Of a DNA stretch of 51,274 bases, positions 37,722 to 46,736 are shown in pieces. The stretch comes from Zoogloea sp. (lineage in GTDB: Bacteria; Pseudomonadota; Gammaproteobacteria; Burkholderiales; Rhodocyclaceae): assembly GCA_023150095.1 (NCBI GenBank), contig JAKLLO010000012.1, positions 1-51,274 of the forward strand, given 5' to 3'. Under the pieces are notes generated by a model. It made no database searches. It saw only the letters and a list, made by a program, of their open reading frames with translations, and was not told the DNA's origin. Both the position numbers and the translations under genes were made by a program. How positions within the stretch are numbered: the stretch's first letter is position 1; each line of letters opens with the position of its first letter.

Positions 37722-39733
37722 CGCAGCTCGAAGGTGGCTTTCAGCCAGAGGGTGCGCCCCGGCTCGTTCACCCGCGTGGTCTGGGTGAAGCCGCCGATGC
37801 TGGCGCCGCCGCGGCTGATGAACTCGGCGTAGGTCTTGTCGAACAGGTTGTCGATACCGGCGGTGATGAGCGTGCCCTTGGCCGGGCGGTAGCCGCCATT
37901 GATCGAGAAGATCGCAAAGCCCGCCGAGCTGCCGATGTCCTGCCCGACGATGTTGCCGTAGTTGGTGTCGTAGCGTTTCTGGCCCTGCACCAGGCGCAGC
38001 AGCGCGCCGCCGCTCCAGGTGCGGTCGTCGTAGCCGGCACCCAGGCGGGCCTCCAGCGGGGCGATCTGCGACAGCGGCTTGCCGGTGGAATCGTTCTCGC
38101 CGTGGGTCCAGGCGAGGGTGGCGTAGGTCTGCCAGAAGGTGGCGATGCGGTAGCTCAGGTCGCCTTCGAGGCCGTAGGTGGTGGCGTCGATGTTGGTGGC
38201 GTCGCTGGCGTAGGCGTCGATCCGGCGGATCTGGATGAAATCCTTGTGCTTGGCGTAGAAGGCCGAGACGGACGCCCGCAGCGGCCCGGCGGCGTAGATG
38301 GCGCCGGTGTCGAGCTGGGTGGTCTTTTCAGGCTTGGGCAGGAAGGTCGACGCGCTGCCGGTGGCCATGGCGGTGGCGGCAGGCGACTTGTTGCGTTCCC
38401 AGTAGTCGGCGGCCCGCTCGCTGTGGCCGAGGCCGGCGAAGAGGGTGGTGGTGGGCGCGTAGGCGTTCTCCCAGCGGACGAAACCGGCCTTGAGGGTGTC
38501 CTTGGCGGTCTGGCCGGAGGTGCTGCGGCCGGAGCGTTTGTCTTCGGCCTCGTTGAAGTCGATGCGTGCGCCGCCCAGCAGGCGGTGGGTGGCGTCGAGT
38601 TCATGGGCGGCTTCGGCGAAGGCGCCCCAGCTGGAGAATTGCATGTCGGCCACCCGCGGCTTGCTGGCGTAGCTGGCGACGGCGGCGCCGCTGGCGGTGC
38701 GCAGGGTGTGCTCGTTGCGCTGGAAGTCGAGGCCGGTTTCGAGGCTGGTGCGGGGCGACAGATCCAGCGTTGCGGCGATGCGCCCGCCCTGGGTCTGGCG
38801 ATCCGGGTTACTCACCATCTTCATCATCGGGGCCGTGCGCAGGGTGTAGTTGTCCATCACGTGGTCCACGTAGTTGTGATAGACCTGCGCTTCCAGCTTG
38901 GCCAGCAGCGGGCTGATGCGCTGCTTCTCGAACTTCAGCCCGACGTTGGTGCGATCGAACTTGACCCCGTCCATCGTCCGGTCGGCATAGGCGGCGCGGC
39001 CGTCGCTGCGGGCAAAGGTGAGTTCGAGGCGGGTGTCGGCGTCGGGCGTCCAGCCCAGGGCGCCGTTGTTGCTCCAGCGGTCGTAGGCCGAATGCACGCT
39101 GCGGCCCTTGCCGTCGCGGTAATCCTGGGCGTGGGAATGGGTGCCGGTGATCTCGCCGTAGAAACGCTCGTTGCCTACGCCGGCCTCGAACACCTGGTCG
39201 TTGCGCCCGAAGTTGCCCACCAGCAGGCTGGCGTCGGCATAGGCCGAGTAGCCGCTGCGGACCTTGGGGGTGCGCTCGAAGAGCACCACGCCGGCGCTGT
39301 TGCCGGGGCCGTACTTGACGGTCTGCGGGCCCTTCAGCACGGTGATGCGGTCGAAGGCTTCGGGAAAGACGTAAGCGGTGGGCGGGTCCATCCGCATGCC
39401 GCAGCCGCCGAGGATCATCTCGCCATCGAGCAGGATGCCCAGCCGCGAGGCGGCCATGCCGCGGAAAACCGGGTCGCCGTCGGTGCCGCCCTTGCGGATC
39501 ACCGAGAAGCCGGGGATGTTCTTGAGGTAGTCGGCGCCGTCATGGGCCGGCACCGGCTGGCGCGGTGCGCGGGGATCCGTGGTGACGGTGAGCGGGGCTT
39601 CCATCGCCGGGGCGGTGACGACCACCTGCCCGAGGGTGTCAGGCTGGTCGGCCAGGGCCGGCAGGCTGCAGGCGAAAACGCTGGCAAGGGCCAGCGGAAG
39701 GATGGCGGGCCGGTGCGGAACTCGGCAGGACAT
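37718..39733 (-). CDS. TonB-dependent copper receptor (OprC/NosA type)
   Basis: The 671-residue outer-membrane protein has a signal peptide (about 1-28), a plug domain ([33 protein letters not shown]) and a 22-strand-type barrel ending in a hydrophobic-aromatic strand with terminal FELR. The plug contains [17 protein letters not shown], in which Cys111 and Met115 form the CxxxM copper-binding pair known from OprC; Met113 is also available. NosA/OprC proteins import copper or are needed for copper enzymes such as nitrous oxide reductase. A CAGGGAG ribosome site precedes ATG 39733. It is convergent with the haem-sensor kinase; any regulatory link is inferred from proximity. Confidence 0.93.
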   Translation of the reverse strand: MSCRVPHRPAILPLALASVFACSLPALADQPDTLGQVVVTAPAMEAPLTVTTDPRAPRQPVPAHDGADYLKNIPGFSVIRKGGTDGDPVFRGMAASRLGILLDGEMILGGCGMRMDPPTAYVFPEAFDRITVLKGPQTVKYGPGNSAGVVLFERTPKVRSGYSAYADASLLVGNFGRNDQVFEAGVGNERFYGEITGTHSHAQDYRDGKGRSVHSAYDRWSNNGALGWTPDADTRLELTFARSDGRAAYADRTMDGVKFDRTNVGLKFEKQRISPLLAKLEAQVYHNYVDHVMDNYTLRTAPMMKMVSNPDRQTQGGRIAATLDLSPRTSLETGLDFQRNEHTLRTASGAAVASYASKPRVADMQFSSWGAFAEAAHELDATHRLLGGARIDFNEAEDKRSGRSTSGQTAKDTLKAGFVRWENAYAPTTTLFAGLGHSERAADYWERNKSPAATAMATGSASTFLPKPEKTTQLDTGAIYAAGPLRASVSAFYAKHKDFIQIRRIDAYASDATNIDATTYGLEGDLSYRIATFWQTYATLAWTHGENDSTGKPLSQIAPLEARLGAGYDDRTWSGGALLRLVQGQKRYDTNYGNIVGQDIGSSAGFAIFSINGGYRPAKGTLITAGIDNLFDKTYAEFISRGGASIGGFTQTTRVNEPGRTLWLKATFELR

Positions 39734-39866
39734 GGTGGCGCTCCCTGTTGCTTTGCAAGAGCGCGCACCTTAAGTCCTGGCTGAATTGACGAAATTGATG
39801 GATCGCAAGCAGCTCCGATACCGTGGTGCGTCACAGTGTCGCAGGCTGATTTGCCGCACCGCTCGC

Positions 39867-41477
39867 TCAGACCCTGAACCGGGCCACGCTGGACTTGAGG
39901 CTGTCCGAGACGCTGACCAGCCGATGGGCGGTGCCGGCCACCGAGGCGACCGCGGCGGAGTTCTCTTCCGACATCTGGGCGATGGCTTCGACGTTGCGGG
40001 CCAGCTCGGTGGAGGCGCCGCGCTGCTCGCGCAGGGCGTCGCTGATGCTCTCGATGGCGCCGTGCATGGTGCTCGCCGAGCTGCGGATCTCGTCCATCGA
40101 GCTGCTGGCCGCGCCAGCCGAGGCCACGACTTCGGTGACCAGCGCACGGTTGGACTGCATGCTCGTCACCGCGCCGACCGCGCCTTGCTGGATGGCGCTG
40201 ATGACGGTGCTGATCTCCTGCACCGAACTGGTGGTGCGTTCGGCGAGCTTGCGCACCTCGTCGGCCACCACGGCAAAACCGCGGCCCTGCTCGCCGGCGC
40301 GGGCAGCTTCGATGGCGGCGTTGAGGGCCAGCAGGTTGGTCTGGTCGGCCACCTCGCGGATCACCACGGTGATCCGGTCGATCTGGCGGACTTGTTCCGA
40401 CAGGGTGTGGATCTGCTGGGCGGTGCTTTCCACCTGGGTGGCGATCTGGTTGATCTTGGCGGCGGCAGCGTCGACGCCGCGTCCGCTCTCGGTGGCCAGG
40501 TCGCCGGCCTCGGCTGCGCGGCGGCTGGCGTCATCGGCGCTGTTGCCCACGTGGTCGATGCTCACCGTCAGCTCTTCCACCGCCGCGGCGGCGGAGGCGG
40601 TGGCGGACGACTGCTGTTCGGAGCTCACCGACACCTGCCCGGCGGCGGCCGACAGCTGCGTGGCCGATCCGGCCACTTCGTTGGAGTTGTTGACGACGGC
40701 CGTGATGGTGTTGGCCAGCTCGGTGCGCATCTTCTCGAGGGCGCCCAGCAGCTGGCCGATCTCGTCGTGGCTGCGGGCCAGCTGGCCGGCGGAGGTCAGG
40801 TCGCCATTGGCGATCCGCTCGGCCATCCGGTTGGCGTCATCCAGGCGGGTGCTGATGCTGCGGGCGATGCCCCGGCCGATCAGCATGAAGATCAGGCTGG
40901 CCGCGATCGGCAGCCCGGCGGCGATCCAGTTGGCGCTGGCCTTGGTGGCCGCACCGCCCTCGGTGGCTTCCCGGCTCAGCTTCTCGTTGAGGCGCATGTG
41001 GGCGCTGAGCTGTTCGTCGAAGCGCAGGGCGGCGGCCACGTTCCCGATCAGCATGGCCTGGGCCTCGGCGTTCTGACCGGCCTTGGCCAGCGCGAGGGCC
41101 TTGTCGGTTTGCGCGTTGTATTCGGCTAGGGCCGCGCGCTCGCCCTCCAGCAGCCGGCGGTCTTCGTCGTTGGCGACGAAGGGCTCATAAGCCTTCAGGG
41201 CCTTGTCCATGTGGGCACGCGCCTCGGCAATCATCTTCTCGAGGGCGGCCCGGTCGGCCGGATCGGTCTGGATGGTGAAGCGGTACGCGCGCACGCGGGC
41301 CCGTCCGAACTCGGACGTCACGGTGTTGAGCAGCTGGATGCTGGGCACCACGTTCTCGTTACCGTAGTTGGCGGCCTGGTAGACGCGGTGCATCTGGTAG
41401 GCGTTGATGCCGGCGAGGGCCAGCAGGCTGGCGATGGCGATGCCCACGAGGAGCAACAGGCGGTTTGAAATGGTCAT
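39867..41477 (-). CDS. Methyl-accepting chemotaxis protein (first of tandem pair)
   Basis: The 536-residue receptor has a membrane segment at about 8-26, a periplasmic four-helix-bundle-type sensor (27-185) containing [16 protein letters not shown], a second membrane segment near 188-208, a HAMP domain to about 265, and a long coiled-coil signalling domain. The hairpin tip carries the standard [20 protein letters not shown] and [16 protein letters not shown] motifs that contact CheA/CheW. There is no CheR-binding pentapeptide at the C-terminus (ends [10 protein letters not shown]). A candidate sigma-28 promoter lies 63 bp upstream. It is a close paralogue of the next gene upstream (41712-43322), nearly identical in the last ~170 residues. 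Confidence 0.96.
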   Translation of the reverse strand: MTISNRLLLLVGIAIASLLALAGINAYQMHRVYQAANYGNENVVPSIQLLNTVTSEFGRARVRAYRFTIQTDPADRAALEKMIAEARAHMDKALKAYEPFVANDEDRRLLEGERAALAEYNAQTDKALALAKAGQNAEAQAMLIGNVAAALRFDEQLSAHMRLNEKLSREATEGGAATKASANWIAAGLPIAASLIFMLIGRGIARSISTRLDDANRMAERIANGDLTSAGQLARSHDEIGQLLGALEKMRTELANTITAVVNNSNEVAGSATQLSAAAGQVSVSSEQQSSATASAAAAVEELTVSIDHVGNSADDASRRAAEAGDLATESGRGVDAAAAKINQIATQVESTAQQIHTLSEQVRQIDRITVVIREVADQTNLLALNAAIEAARAGEQGRGFAVVADEVRKLAERTTSSVQEISTVISAIQQGAVGAVTSMQSNRALVTEVVASAGAASSSMDEIRSSASTMHGAIESISDALREQRGASTELARNVEAIAQMSEENSAAVASVAGTAHRLVSVSDSLKSSVARFRV

Positions 41478-41539
41478 GGTCGGCGTCTCTGCATCGGGCG
41501 GCGAAGGGGCTCGCCGGATCGGTGGGGCAATAAACGCCA

Positions 41540-41566
41540 GCTACGGCACCGCGGGGCCGAACTTGA
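41540..41566 (-). promoter_or_regulatory. Candidate sigma-28 (FliA) promoter for the first chemoreceptor
   Basis: On the minus strand TCAAGTTC, an 11-nt spacer and GCCGTAGC match the flagellar consensus TAAAGTTT-N11-GCCGATAA at 6 of 8 and 4 of 8 positions. It is 63 bp upstream of the chemoreceptor ATG. The same spacing recurs upstream of the paralogue, which raises its credibility. Confidence 0.45.
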
Positions 41567-41668
41567 TGAAATGACCGGTAAATTTCCCGAAAGAGATGGG
41601 GCGGCTATTCCCTTCGGGGTAGTTGGTTGTCCGCCCGGCTGCGCAAGGAATGGGCTTCAGAAACCATA

Positions 41669-41688
41669 CGGCCGCCCGAGGGCGGCCG
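41669..41688 (-). terminator. Hairpin after the second chemoreceptor gene
   Basis: A 9-bp perfect GC stem (CGGCCGCCC, loop GA, GGGCGGCCG) lies 24 bp after the stop of the minus-strand chemoreceptor gene and is followed on that strand by TATGGTTTCT. The T-run is interrupted, so termination efficiency is uncertain. Confidence 0.55.
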
Positions 41689-41711
41689 CTGGTACCGGGC
41701 AACGCGGGCTG

Positions 41712-43322
41712 CTACACCCTGAAACGGGCCACACTCGATTTGAGGTGGTCCGAGACACTGACGAGCCGATGGGCCGTGTCGGCCACCGAGGCCACCGCGG
41801 CGGAATTCTCTTCCGACATCTGGGCGATGGCTTCGACGTTGCGGGCCAGCTCGGTGGAGGCGCCGCGCTGCTCGCGCAGGGCGTCGCTGATGTTCTCGAT
41901 GGCGCTCTGCATGGTGTGAGCTGAATCGCTGATGCTGCCCATCGAGTCGCTCGCCGCGCTGGCCGAGGACACCACCTCGCCCACCAGGGCGCGGCTGGAC
42001 TGCATGCTGGTTGCGGCGCCGACCGCACCTTGCTGGATGGCGCTGATGACGTTGCTGATCTCGCGCACCGAGCTGGTGGTGCGTTCGGCGAGCTTGCGCA
42101 CCTCGTCGGCCACCACGGCAAAACCGCGGCCCTGCTCGCCGGCGCGGGCGGCTTCGATGGCGGCGTTGAGGGCCAGCAGGTTGGTCTGGTCGGCCACCTC
42201 GCGGATCACCACGGTGATCTTGTCGATCTGCTGTACCTGCTCGGAGAGCTGCTGGATCTGGCTGGAGGTGTTCTCCACCTGGTCGGAGACCTTGCCAATC
42301 TTGTCGGCGGCCGCGGCGACTTCGGTGCCACTGTTGGCGGCCTGGCGGCCGGCTTCGATGGCGCGCTCGTTGGCTTCCTCGGCGCTGGTGCCCACGTGGT
42401 CGATGCTCACCGTGAGCTCTTCGACTGCCGCGGCGGCCGACGACGTGGATGCAGACTGCTGCTCGCTGCTGATCGACACCTGCCGGGCGGTGGCCGACAG
42501 CGCCGAGGCAGCCCCGGCCACTTCGTCGGAGTTGGCGATGACGCCGCCGATCGTATGGGCCAGTTCGGCACGCATCTTCTCGAGGGCCGTGAGAATCTCG
42601 CCGATCTCGTCGGAGGCGCCACCGCCGGTGGTGATCTGGCGCAGGTCGCCGCTGGCGATGCGGTTGGTCACGTCGTTGGCCTCGGCGATGCGGGCGGTGA
42701 TGCTGCGGATGGTCAGGATGCTGATGACGGCCATCACGATCGCGCTGACGCCCAGGATGCCGAAGGCGATCCAGGTGGCGGAATCCTTGGTGGCGATGGC
42801 CTCGTTCGCCGAGCGTTTGCCGAGTTCCTCGTTGTACTTCGTGTGGGCTTCGAGGGTTTCGATGAACTTGACCGCGTCGGGCTGGATCTTCTTCATGTGG
42901 GCCCGCGCCTCTTCGTTGCGGTTTTCCCGGGAGAGCACCAGCACGCCGTCCACCGCCTTGTTGTACTCGACGATCGCCGCCTTCTCGGCTTCGAGCAGGC
43001 GCTTGTCTTCTGCGTCGCTGATGAGACTCTCGTACTTTTTAAGGGTTTGATCGATCAAGCCACGGGCCTCGATGATCGACTTGTCGATTTCGGCCATCTC
43101 CGCGGCGTCGGTGGTCAGCACATGCCGGTAAACGCGCAGCCGCAGGCGACCGAATTCGGTGGAAACCTTGTTCAGCGTTTCGAGGCTTGGCACGACATTG
43201 ACTGTTGCGTAGTTCGTCGCGTCGAACACCTTGTTCATCTGGTGATGGTTGATGAAGGTCAGCGTAAGCAGGCTGGCTAAGGCAGCGCCGACGAGCAGCA
43301 GAAGTCGTTTGGCGATGGTCAT
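41712..43322 (-). CDS. Methyl-accepting chemotaxis protein (second of tandem pair)
   Basis: The 536-residue receptor has the same layout as its downstream paralogue: membrane segment near 8-20, periplasmic four-helix-bundle-type sensor ([17 protein letters not shown] near the first helix), second membrane segment near 190-210, HAMP, and a signalling domain with [20 protein letters not shown] and [10 protein letters not shown]. The sensor half is clearly diverged from the paralogue whereas the C-terminal third is almost identical, so ligand specificity probably differs while signalling output is shared. A candidate sigma-28 promoter lies 78 bp upstream. The 234-bp gap to the next gene holds a hairpin and that gene's own promoter candidate. 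Confidence 0.96.
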   Translation of the reverse strand: MTIAKRLLLLVGAALASLLTLTFINHHQMNKVFDATNYATVNVVPSLETLNKVSTEFGRLRLRVYRHVLTTDAAEMAEIDKSIIEARGLIDQTLKKYESLISDAEDKRLLEAEKAAIVEYNKAVDGVLVLSRENRNEEARAHMKKIQPDAVKFIETLEAHTKYNEELGKRSANEAIATKDSATWIAFGILGVSAIVMAVISILTIRSITARIAEANDVTNRIASGDLRQITTGGGASDEIGEILTALEKMRAELAHTIGGVIANSDEVAGAASALSATARQVSISSEQQSASTSSAAAAVEELTVSIDHVGTSAEEANERAIEAGRQAANSGTEVAAAADKIGKVSDQVENTSSQIQQLSEQVQQIDKITVVIREVADQTNLLALNAAIEAARAGEQGRGFAVVADEVRKLAERTTSSVREISNVISAIQQGAVGAATSMQSSRALVGEVVSSASAASDSMGSISDSAHTMQSAIENISDALREQRGASTELARNVEAIAQMSEENSAAVASVADTAHRLVSVSDHLKSSVARFRV

Positions 43323-43399
43323 GGCTATCCCCGGGGTGGCAGTTTGTCAGATGAGTTGCCGCGGCCGAGGGCTCCTCCAACAGGCCGCGCTAATATGCG

Positions 43400-43426
43400 G
43401 TAACGACGTTGGTCTGTATAACTTTA
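43400..43426 (-). promoter_or_regulatory. Candidate sigma-28 (FliA) promoter for the second chemoreceptor
   Basis: On the minus strand TAAAGTTA, an 11-nt spacer and GTCGTTAC match TAAAGTTT-N11-GCCGATAA at 7 of 8 and 5 of 8 positions. It is 78 bp upstream of the ATG, and flagellar sigma factor commonly drives chemoreceptor genes. Confidence 0.55.
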
Positions 43427-43525
43427 GTAGTACCTAGTCCGGGTTCTCCCCGCGAACGGGTGGAATTTGCCGGGCCTATGCCTTTGCCATCGCCCCGGTG
43501 TCGCGGTGGCGTCGCCCGGCTTACA

Positions 43526-44422
43526 ATGGGCGCCCGTTATGCCCATGCAAGCTCCGCCGTGCCCGCTTCGTCGACTTCCATCCTCGTCCTGCCCAGCCCT
43601 TTCCTGTCCGACACCGACACCATCCGCCTCATCGAGCCCGCCGACTGCGACAGCCAGTGGCTGCTGCGCCAGGTGCGCTCGGGCGAATACGACAAGCCCT
43701 TCGTGATCGACGACGGCACCACCCGCAGCCTGCATTTCTCGCTGTCGCTGATCCAGAGCACCATGAACCTGAAGGACCCGTACGCCCTGGCGCTGGATTA
43801 CACCCAGGCGATGATGGGTTTCCTGCTGTTCTGCCAGCGCCCGCGGCAGATCCTGATGCTGGGCCTGGGCGGCGGGTCGCTGGCCAAGTTCTGCTACCGC
43901 CATGTGGGTTCGGCGAAGATCACCGTGGTCGAGATCGACCCCAACGTGATCGCCTTCCGGGACGAGTTCGAGCTGCCGCCGGACGACGCGCGCCTTGCCG
44001 TGATCGAAGGCGACGGCGCCGACTGGGTGGTGAAGAGCCGCGGGTGGGAGGATCGCCCGGACATCATCATGATGGACGCCTTCGACCGCCACGGGCTGTC
44101 CGGCTCGGTGAGCTCCATCGGCTTCTACCAGGACGTGCACGAGGCGCTCTCCGGGCGCGGCATCATGGTGGCCAACCTCGCCGGCGACAAGGACAGCCGC
44201 GAAGACCACCTTGCGATGATCGCCCAGGTGTTTGACGACCGCCTGCTGTCGATCCGCCTGCCCGACGGCAACGACATCATCTTCGCCTTCCGCCAGCCCG
44301 GCTTCACGCCCCGCTGGCGCGAGATCGGCAATCTCGCCAAGGCCTTGCGCGCCCGCACCGGGCTCGACTACCCCAGATTCGCCCAGCGGCTCGAGCGCAG
44401 CCGCCGGACCCGCTACGGCTGA
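43526..44422 (+). CDS. Spermidine synthase-like (aminopropyltransferase-fold) protein
   Basis: The protein (298 residues from ATG 43526) has the Rossmann-type SAM-binding core of the spermidine synthase family: LMLGLGGGSLAKF (111-122), VVEIDPNVIAF with the acidic residue at about 136, VIEGDGADWV, and IIMMDAFDRHG. It has a reduced N-terminal beta domain. Such proteins include true polyamine synthases and unassigned methyltransferase-like relatives; the putrescine-site residues cannot be confirmed by eye. The start is uncertain: TTACAAT at 43521-43527 looks like a -10 element, in which case GTG 43559 would be the start. The gene is divergent from the chemoreceptor pair. Confidence 0.8.
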   Translation: MGARYAHASSAVPASSTSILVLPSPFLSDTDTIRLIEPADCDSQWLLRQVRSGEYDKPFVIDDGTTRSLHFSLSLIQSTMNLKDPYALALDYTQAMMGFLLFCQRPRQILMLGLGGGSLAKFCYRHVGSAKITVVEIDPNVIAFRDEFELPPDDARLAVIEGDGADWVVKSRGWEDRPDIIMMDAFDRHGLSGSVSSIGFYQDVHEALSGRGIMVANLAGDKDSREDHLAMIAQVFDDRLLSIRLPDGNDIIFAFRQPGFTPRWREIGNLAKALRARTGLDYPRFAQRLERSRRTRYG

Positions 44423-44450
44423 AGGCGCGACGGGGGCAATATTTTTGCAA

Positions 44451-44478
44451 TGACTCGTGAATTAATTCCGCTTAAAAT
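44451..44478 (+). promoter_or_regulatory. Candidate promoter of the Mrr-type gene
   Basis: TGACTC (44451-44456) and TAAAAT (44473-44478) are spaced by 16 bp within an AT-rich island between two GC-rich genes. The -10 matches consensus at 5 of 6 positions. Start codons at 44495 and 44509 lie just downstream. Confidence 0.4.
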
Positions 44479-44524
44479 CGAGACTTCACTTGTCATGTGC
44501 GAAATAGGATGCCTGATTTCGGTC

Positions 44525-44548
44525 GTCGCGGCGTCGCGGCGTCGCGGC
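44525..44548 (+). repeat. Triple 8-bp tandem repeat in the 5' end of the Mrr-type gene
   Basis: GTCGCGGC occurs three times without interruption. The unit length is not a multiple of three, so each gain or loss shifts the reading frame. With two copies, ATG 44509 would read through in frame into the Mrr-type protein with a full N-terminal membrane region; with three copies it stops after 38 codons at TGA 44623. Confidence 0.85.
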
Positions 44549-44678
44549 TGGCGCAGTCGTCACCGACAGCCCCGCCGCCCCCAGCTGGAAACCTGCCGCC
44601 CTGTCTGCCCTGGCCTGTCTGCTGATCGTCATCGGCATTGCCCCGCTGGCGCTGGGCGGCTATGGCCACCTCAAGGGC

Positions 44679-45485
44679 ATGTTGTCCGTCGTGCAGGGGC
44701 TGTTCCTGTTCGGCACTCTCGTCTTCGGGCTGCTGGCCTTCATCCGCTACACCACCCAAGCCCATCACGGTGCCGCGCCGCTGCCGCAGTTCGTTGCCCC
44801 CCTGTCCGAGTTCGTGATGCCCTTGTCCGAGTTCGTCGGCGAGCGCCGGGCTCCGCCGGGCAGGCAGGTGCCGTTTCCCGTCTCCCACCGGGGCGCCCCC
44901 GATCGCCCGGCGCAGTGGTCCATCGACGTGATCGACCGCATGGAATGGAAGCGTTTCGAGGACGTGTGCTGCGCCTTCTACAACGAGAAGGGCATCAAGG
45001 CCGCCACCACCCGGATGGGGGCCGACGGCGGCGTGGATATCCGCCTGTACCAGGACCCGGACAACCCGCAGGCCTGCACCGCCATCGTCCAGTGCAAGGC
45101 CTGGGGCCAGCCGGTCGGCGTCAAGACCATGCGCGAGCTGCGCGGCGTGATGGCCCACGAGGCCATCGAGCGGGCCTTCTTCATGGCGCCCAACGGCTTC
45201 ACCGACAACGCCCGCGAGTTCGCCGCGATCAACCGCATCACCCTGCTCGACGGCCGGCTGATCCTCGCCATGATCCAGCGCCTGCCCGACGACGCCAGCC
45301 GCCGTCTGCTCGAGCTCGCCACCGAGGGTGACTGGACCACGCCCACCTGTACGGCCTGCGGCGCCAGCATGACGCCCCGCCAGGGCAAGCACGGCCCGTT
45401 CTGGGGCTGCTCCACTTACCCCCGCTGCCGGGCCAAGCTCGGCATGCGCGGGGTCGGGCCCGCCAGGCACGCCGCCAGCGCCTGA
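44679..45485 (+). CDS. Mrr-type restriction endonuclease with topoisomerase-like zinc finger; N-terminus out of frame
   Basis: From ATG 44679 the protein has 268 residues: a membrane segment (3-22), a linker, then an Mrr-type PD-(D/E)XK nuclease (MEWKRFEDVCCAFY with Glu94, GADGGVD with Asp120, and QCK at 138-140), and a four-Cys topoisomerase-type zinc finger (CTACG...GCSTYPRC, about 229-253). The frame is open back to 44517 and encodes another membrane segment (LSALACLLIVIGIAPLAL), but no ATG, GTG or TTG lies there. ATG 44509 would join it only if one GTCGCGGC unit were lost. The intact form therefore probably has two membrane segments, like other membrane Mrr-type proteins. It may restrict modified DNA; target unknown. 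Confidence 0.85.
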   Translation: MLSVVQGLFLFGTLVFGLLAFIRYTTQAHHGAAPLPQFVAPLSEFVMPLSEFVGERRAPPGRQVPFPVSHRGAPDRPAQWSIDVIDRMEWKRFEDVCCAFYNEKGIKAATTRMGADGGVDIRLYQDPDNPQACTAIVQCKAWGQPVGVKTMRELRGVMAHEAIERAFFMAPNGFTDNAREFAAINRITLLDGRLILAMIQRLPDDASRRLLELATEGDWTTPTCTACGASMTPRQGKHGPFWGCSTYPRCRAKLGMRGVGPARHAASA

Positions 45486-45606
45486 GCTGCCCCGCCGGTG
45501 GCGGCGGGATGACGCCGGCCACCACTCCGGGCACAATCCGGCTGCCCCGTTTTCCATCCAGCCCGACGTGCCGCCTTTCTTCCGGCGCGCGGCGGGCCCC
45601 CTGTCC

Positions 45607-46467
45607 ATGATCGTTCCCTTCCAGGCCCTTGCCTGCCCCCTCGACGGTGCCGCGCTCACGCGCCAGGGCACCAGCTGGCGCTGTGCCGCCGGCCACAGCT
45701 TCGACATCGCCAGCCAGGGCTACGCCAATCTGCTGCCGGTGCAGCACAAGCGCTCGAAAGATCCGGGCGACAGCAAGGAGATGGTCGCGGCCCGGCGGCG
45801 CTACCTGGAGAGCGGTGTCTATCAGCCGATCGCCGCAGCTACCGCCCGGGCGGCGCTGGCCGATCTGGCGCCGGATGCGCCGGCGAGCTGCCTAGACGCG
45901 GGCTGTGGCGAGGGCTATTACCTGCGCGAGCTGGCCGCGGCGGCCGGGCCCGATCTGCAGCTGGCGGTGCTGGGCCTCGACATCTCGAAGTGGGCGGTGC
46001 TGGCGGCGGCGAAGCAGGACAAGCGGCCCGCGTGGGTGGTGGGCACCAACGCCAGGCTGCCGGTGCAGTCAGCCAGCCTCGACCGGCTGCTGTGCATGTT
46101 CGGGTTTCCGGTCTATCCGGAGTTCGCCCGGGTGCTCAGACCCGGCGGACGCATCGTGCAGGTGGATGCCGGGCCGGATCACCTGCGGGAGCTGCGCGAG
46201 ATCATCTACCCGCGCCTGAAGGACGACGCCAGGCCCGAGTTCGCGGCGCCGGCGGGTTTCGCGCTGCAGGGCGTGGAAACCCTGCGCTACGGTGCCGCGC
46301 TGGAGGGCGCGGGCCTGATCGGCGATCTGCTGGTGATGACGCCCCATCTCTACCGGGCGACGGCGGAGGGGCGGGCGCGGGCGGCGGCGCTCACCCGGCT
46401 GGACATCACCGTGGAGGTGCGGATCATGCAGCTCGTGCGCACGCCCACCGGCGCAACGGGCGCCTGA
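45607..46467 (+). CDS. rlmA: 23S rRNA (guanine-N1) methyltransferase, RlmA family
   Basis: The 286-residue protein methylates a guanine in 23S rRNA helix 35 (G745 in Escherichia coli). The family signature GYANLLPVQHKRSKDPGDSK with the following MVAARRRYLESGVYQPI is very clear (about 38-73), and the SAM-binding loop LDAGCGEGYY follows at about 95. The N-terminal zinc site is altered: CPLD (10-13) replaces the usual CxxC while Cys26 and His30 remain. ATG 45607 begins just before this motif. It lies 121 bp after the Mrr-type gene. Confidence 0.94.
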   Translation: MIVPFQALACPLDGAALTRQGTSWRCAAGHSFDIASQGYANLLPVQHKRSKDPGDSKEMVAARRRYLESGVYQPIAAATARAALADLAPDAPASCLDAGCGEGYYLRELAAAAGPDLQLAVLGLDISKWAVLAAAKQDKRPAWVVGTNARLPVQSASLDRLLCMFGFPVYPEFARVLRPGGRIVQVDAGPDHLRELREIIYPRLKDDARPEFAAPAGFALQGVETLRYGAALEGAGLIGDLLVMTPHLYRATAEGRARAAALTRLDITVEVRIMQLVRTPTGATGA

Positions 46468-46530
46468 GAGGCACCCGCGCGTCGCGCGCCTGCAGGATTT
46501 GTGCTTTGCACAAAAAAGGGACGCGGTGGC

Positions 46531-46644
46531 TCAGGGGAGTTCCGTTCTGGTGCATTTGAAAGCCTGCCAGGCGGCGGCCAGGGCAAGCGGCGAATAGGCG
46601 CCAAGCGTGGCCATCGCAATGATTTCAGCCAATCCGGTATCCAT
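46531..46644 (-). CDS. Small single-span membrane peptide (37 residues)
   Basis: ATG 46644 is preceded by AGGAGAAGGATC, an unusually good ribosome site, and opens a 37-codon frame reading MDTGLAEIIAMATLGAY...FKCTRTELP. The first ~30 residues form one hydrophobic segment followed by a short basic tail. The frame extends further upstream without a better start. It lies about 90 bp downstream of the atypical response-regulator gene on the same strand and could be its last cistron. Function unknown. Confidence 0.5.
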   Translation of the reverse strand: MDTGLAEIIAMATLGAYSPLALAAAWQAFKCTRTELP

Positions 46645-46736
46645 GATCCTTCTCCTGACGTTGGTTTCATCAGGGAAAGAGCAGACTGCGTGCCAGAACG
46701 CAGCCGGCGCGTGACCGATGGCGCTGTCGGCGTGCC

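Noticed and set aside
37481-39784. A 767-codon plus-strand open frame antisense to the copper receptor
   Set aside because: The receptor on the minus strand has plug, barrel and copper motifs; the antisense product is Gly/Val/Ala-rich low complexity.
45490-45508. CCCGCCG-GTGG-CGGCGGG hairpin after the Mrr-type gene as a terminator
   Set aside because: There is no T-run, and such GC hairpins are common by chance in this composition.
46498-46514. TTTGTGC-TTT-GCACAAA as a terminator after rlmA
   Set aside because: On the plus strand the stem is followed by A residues, and on the minus strand the T-run precedes the stem, so it is not a standard intrinsic terminator in either direction.
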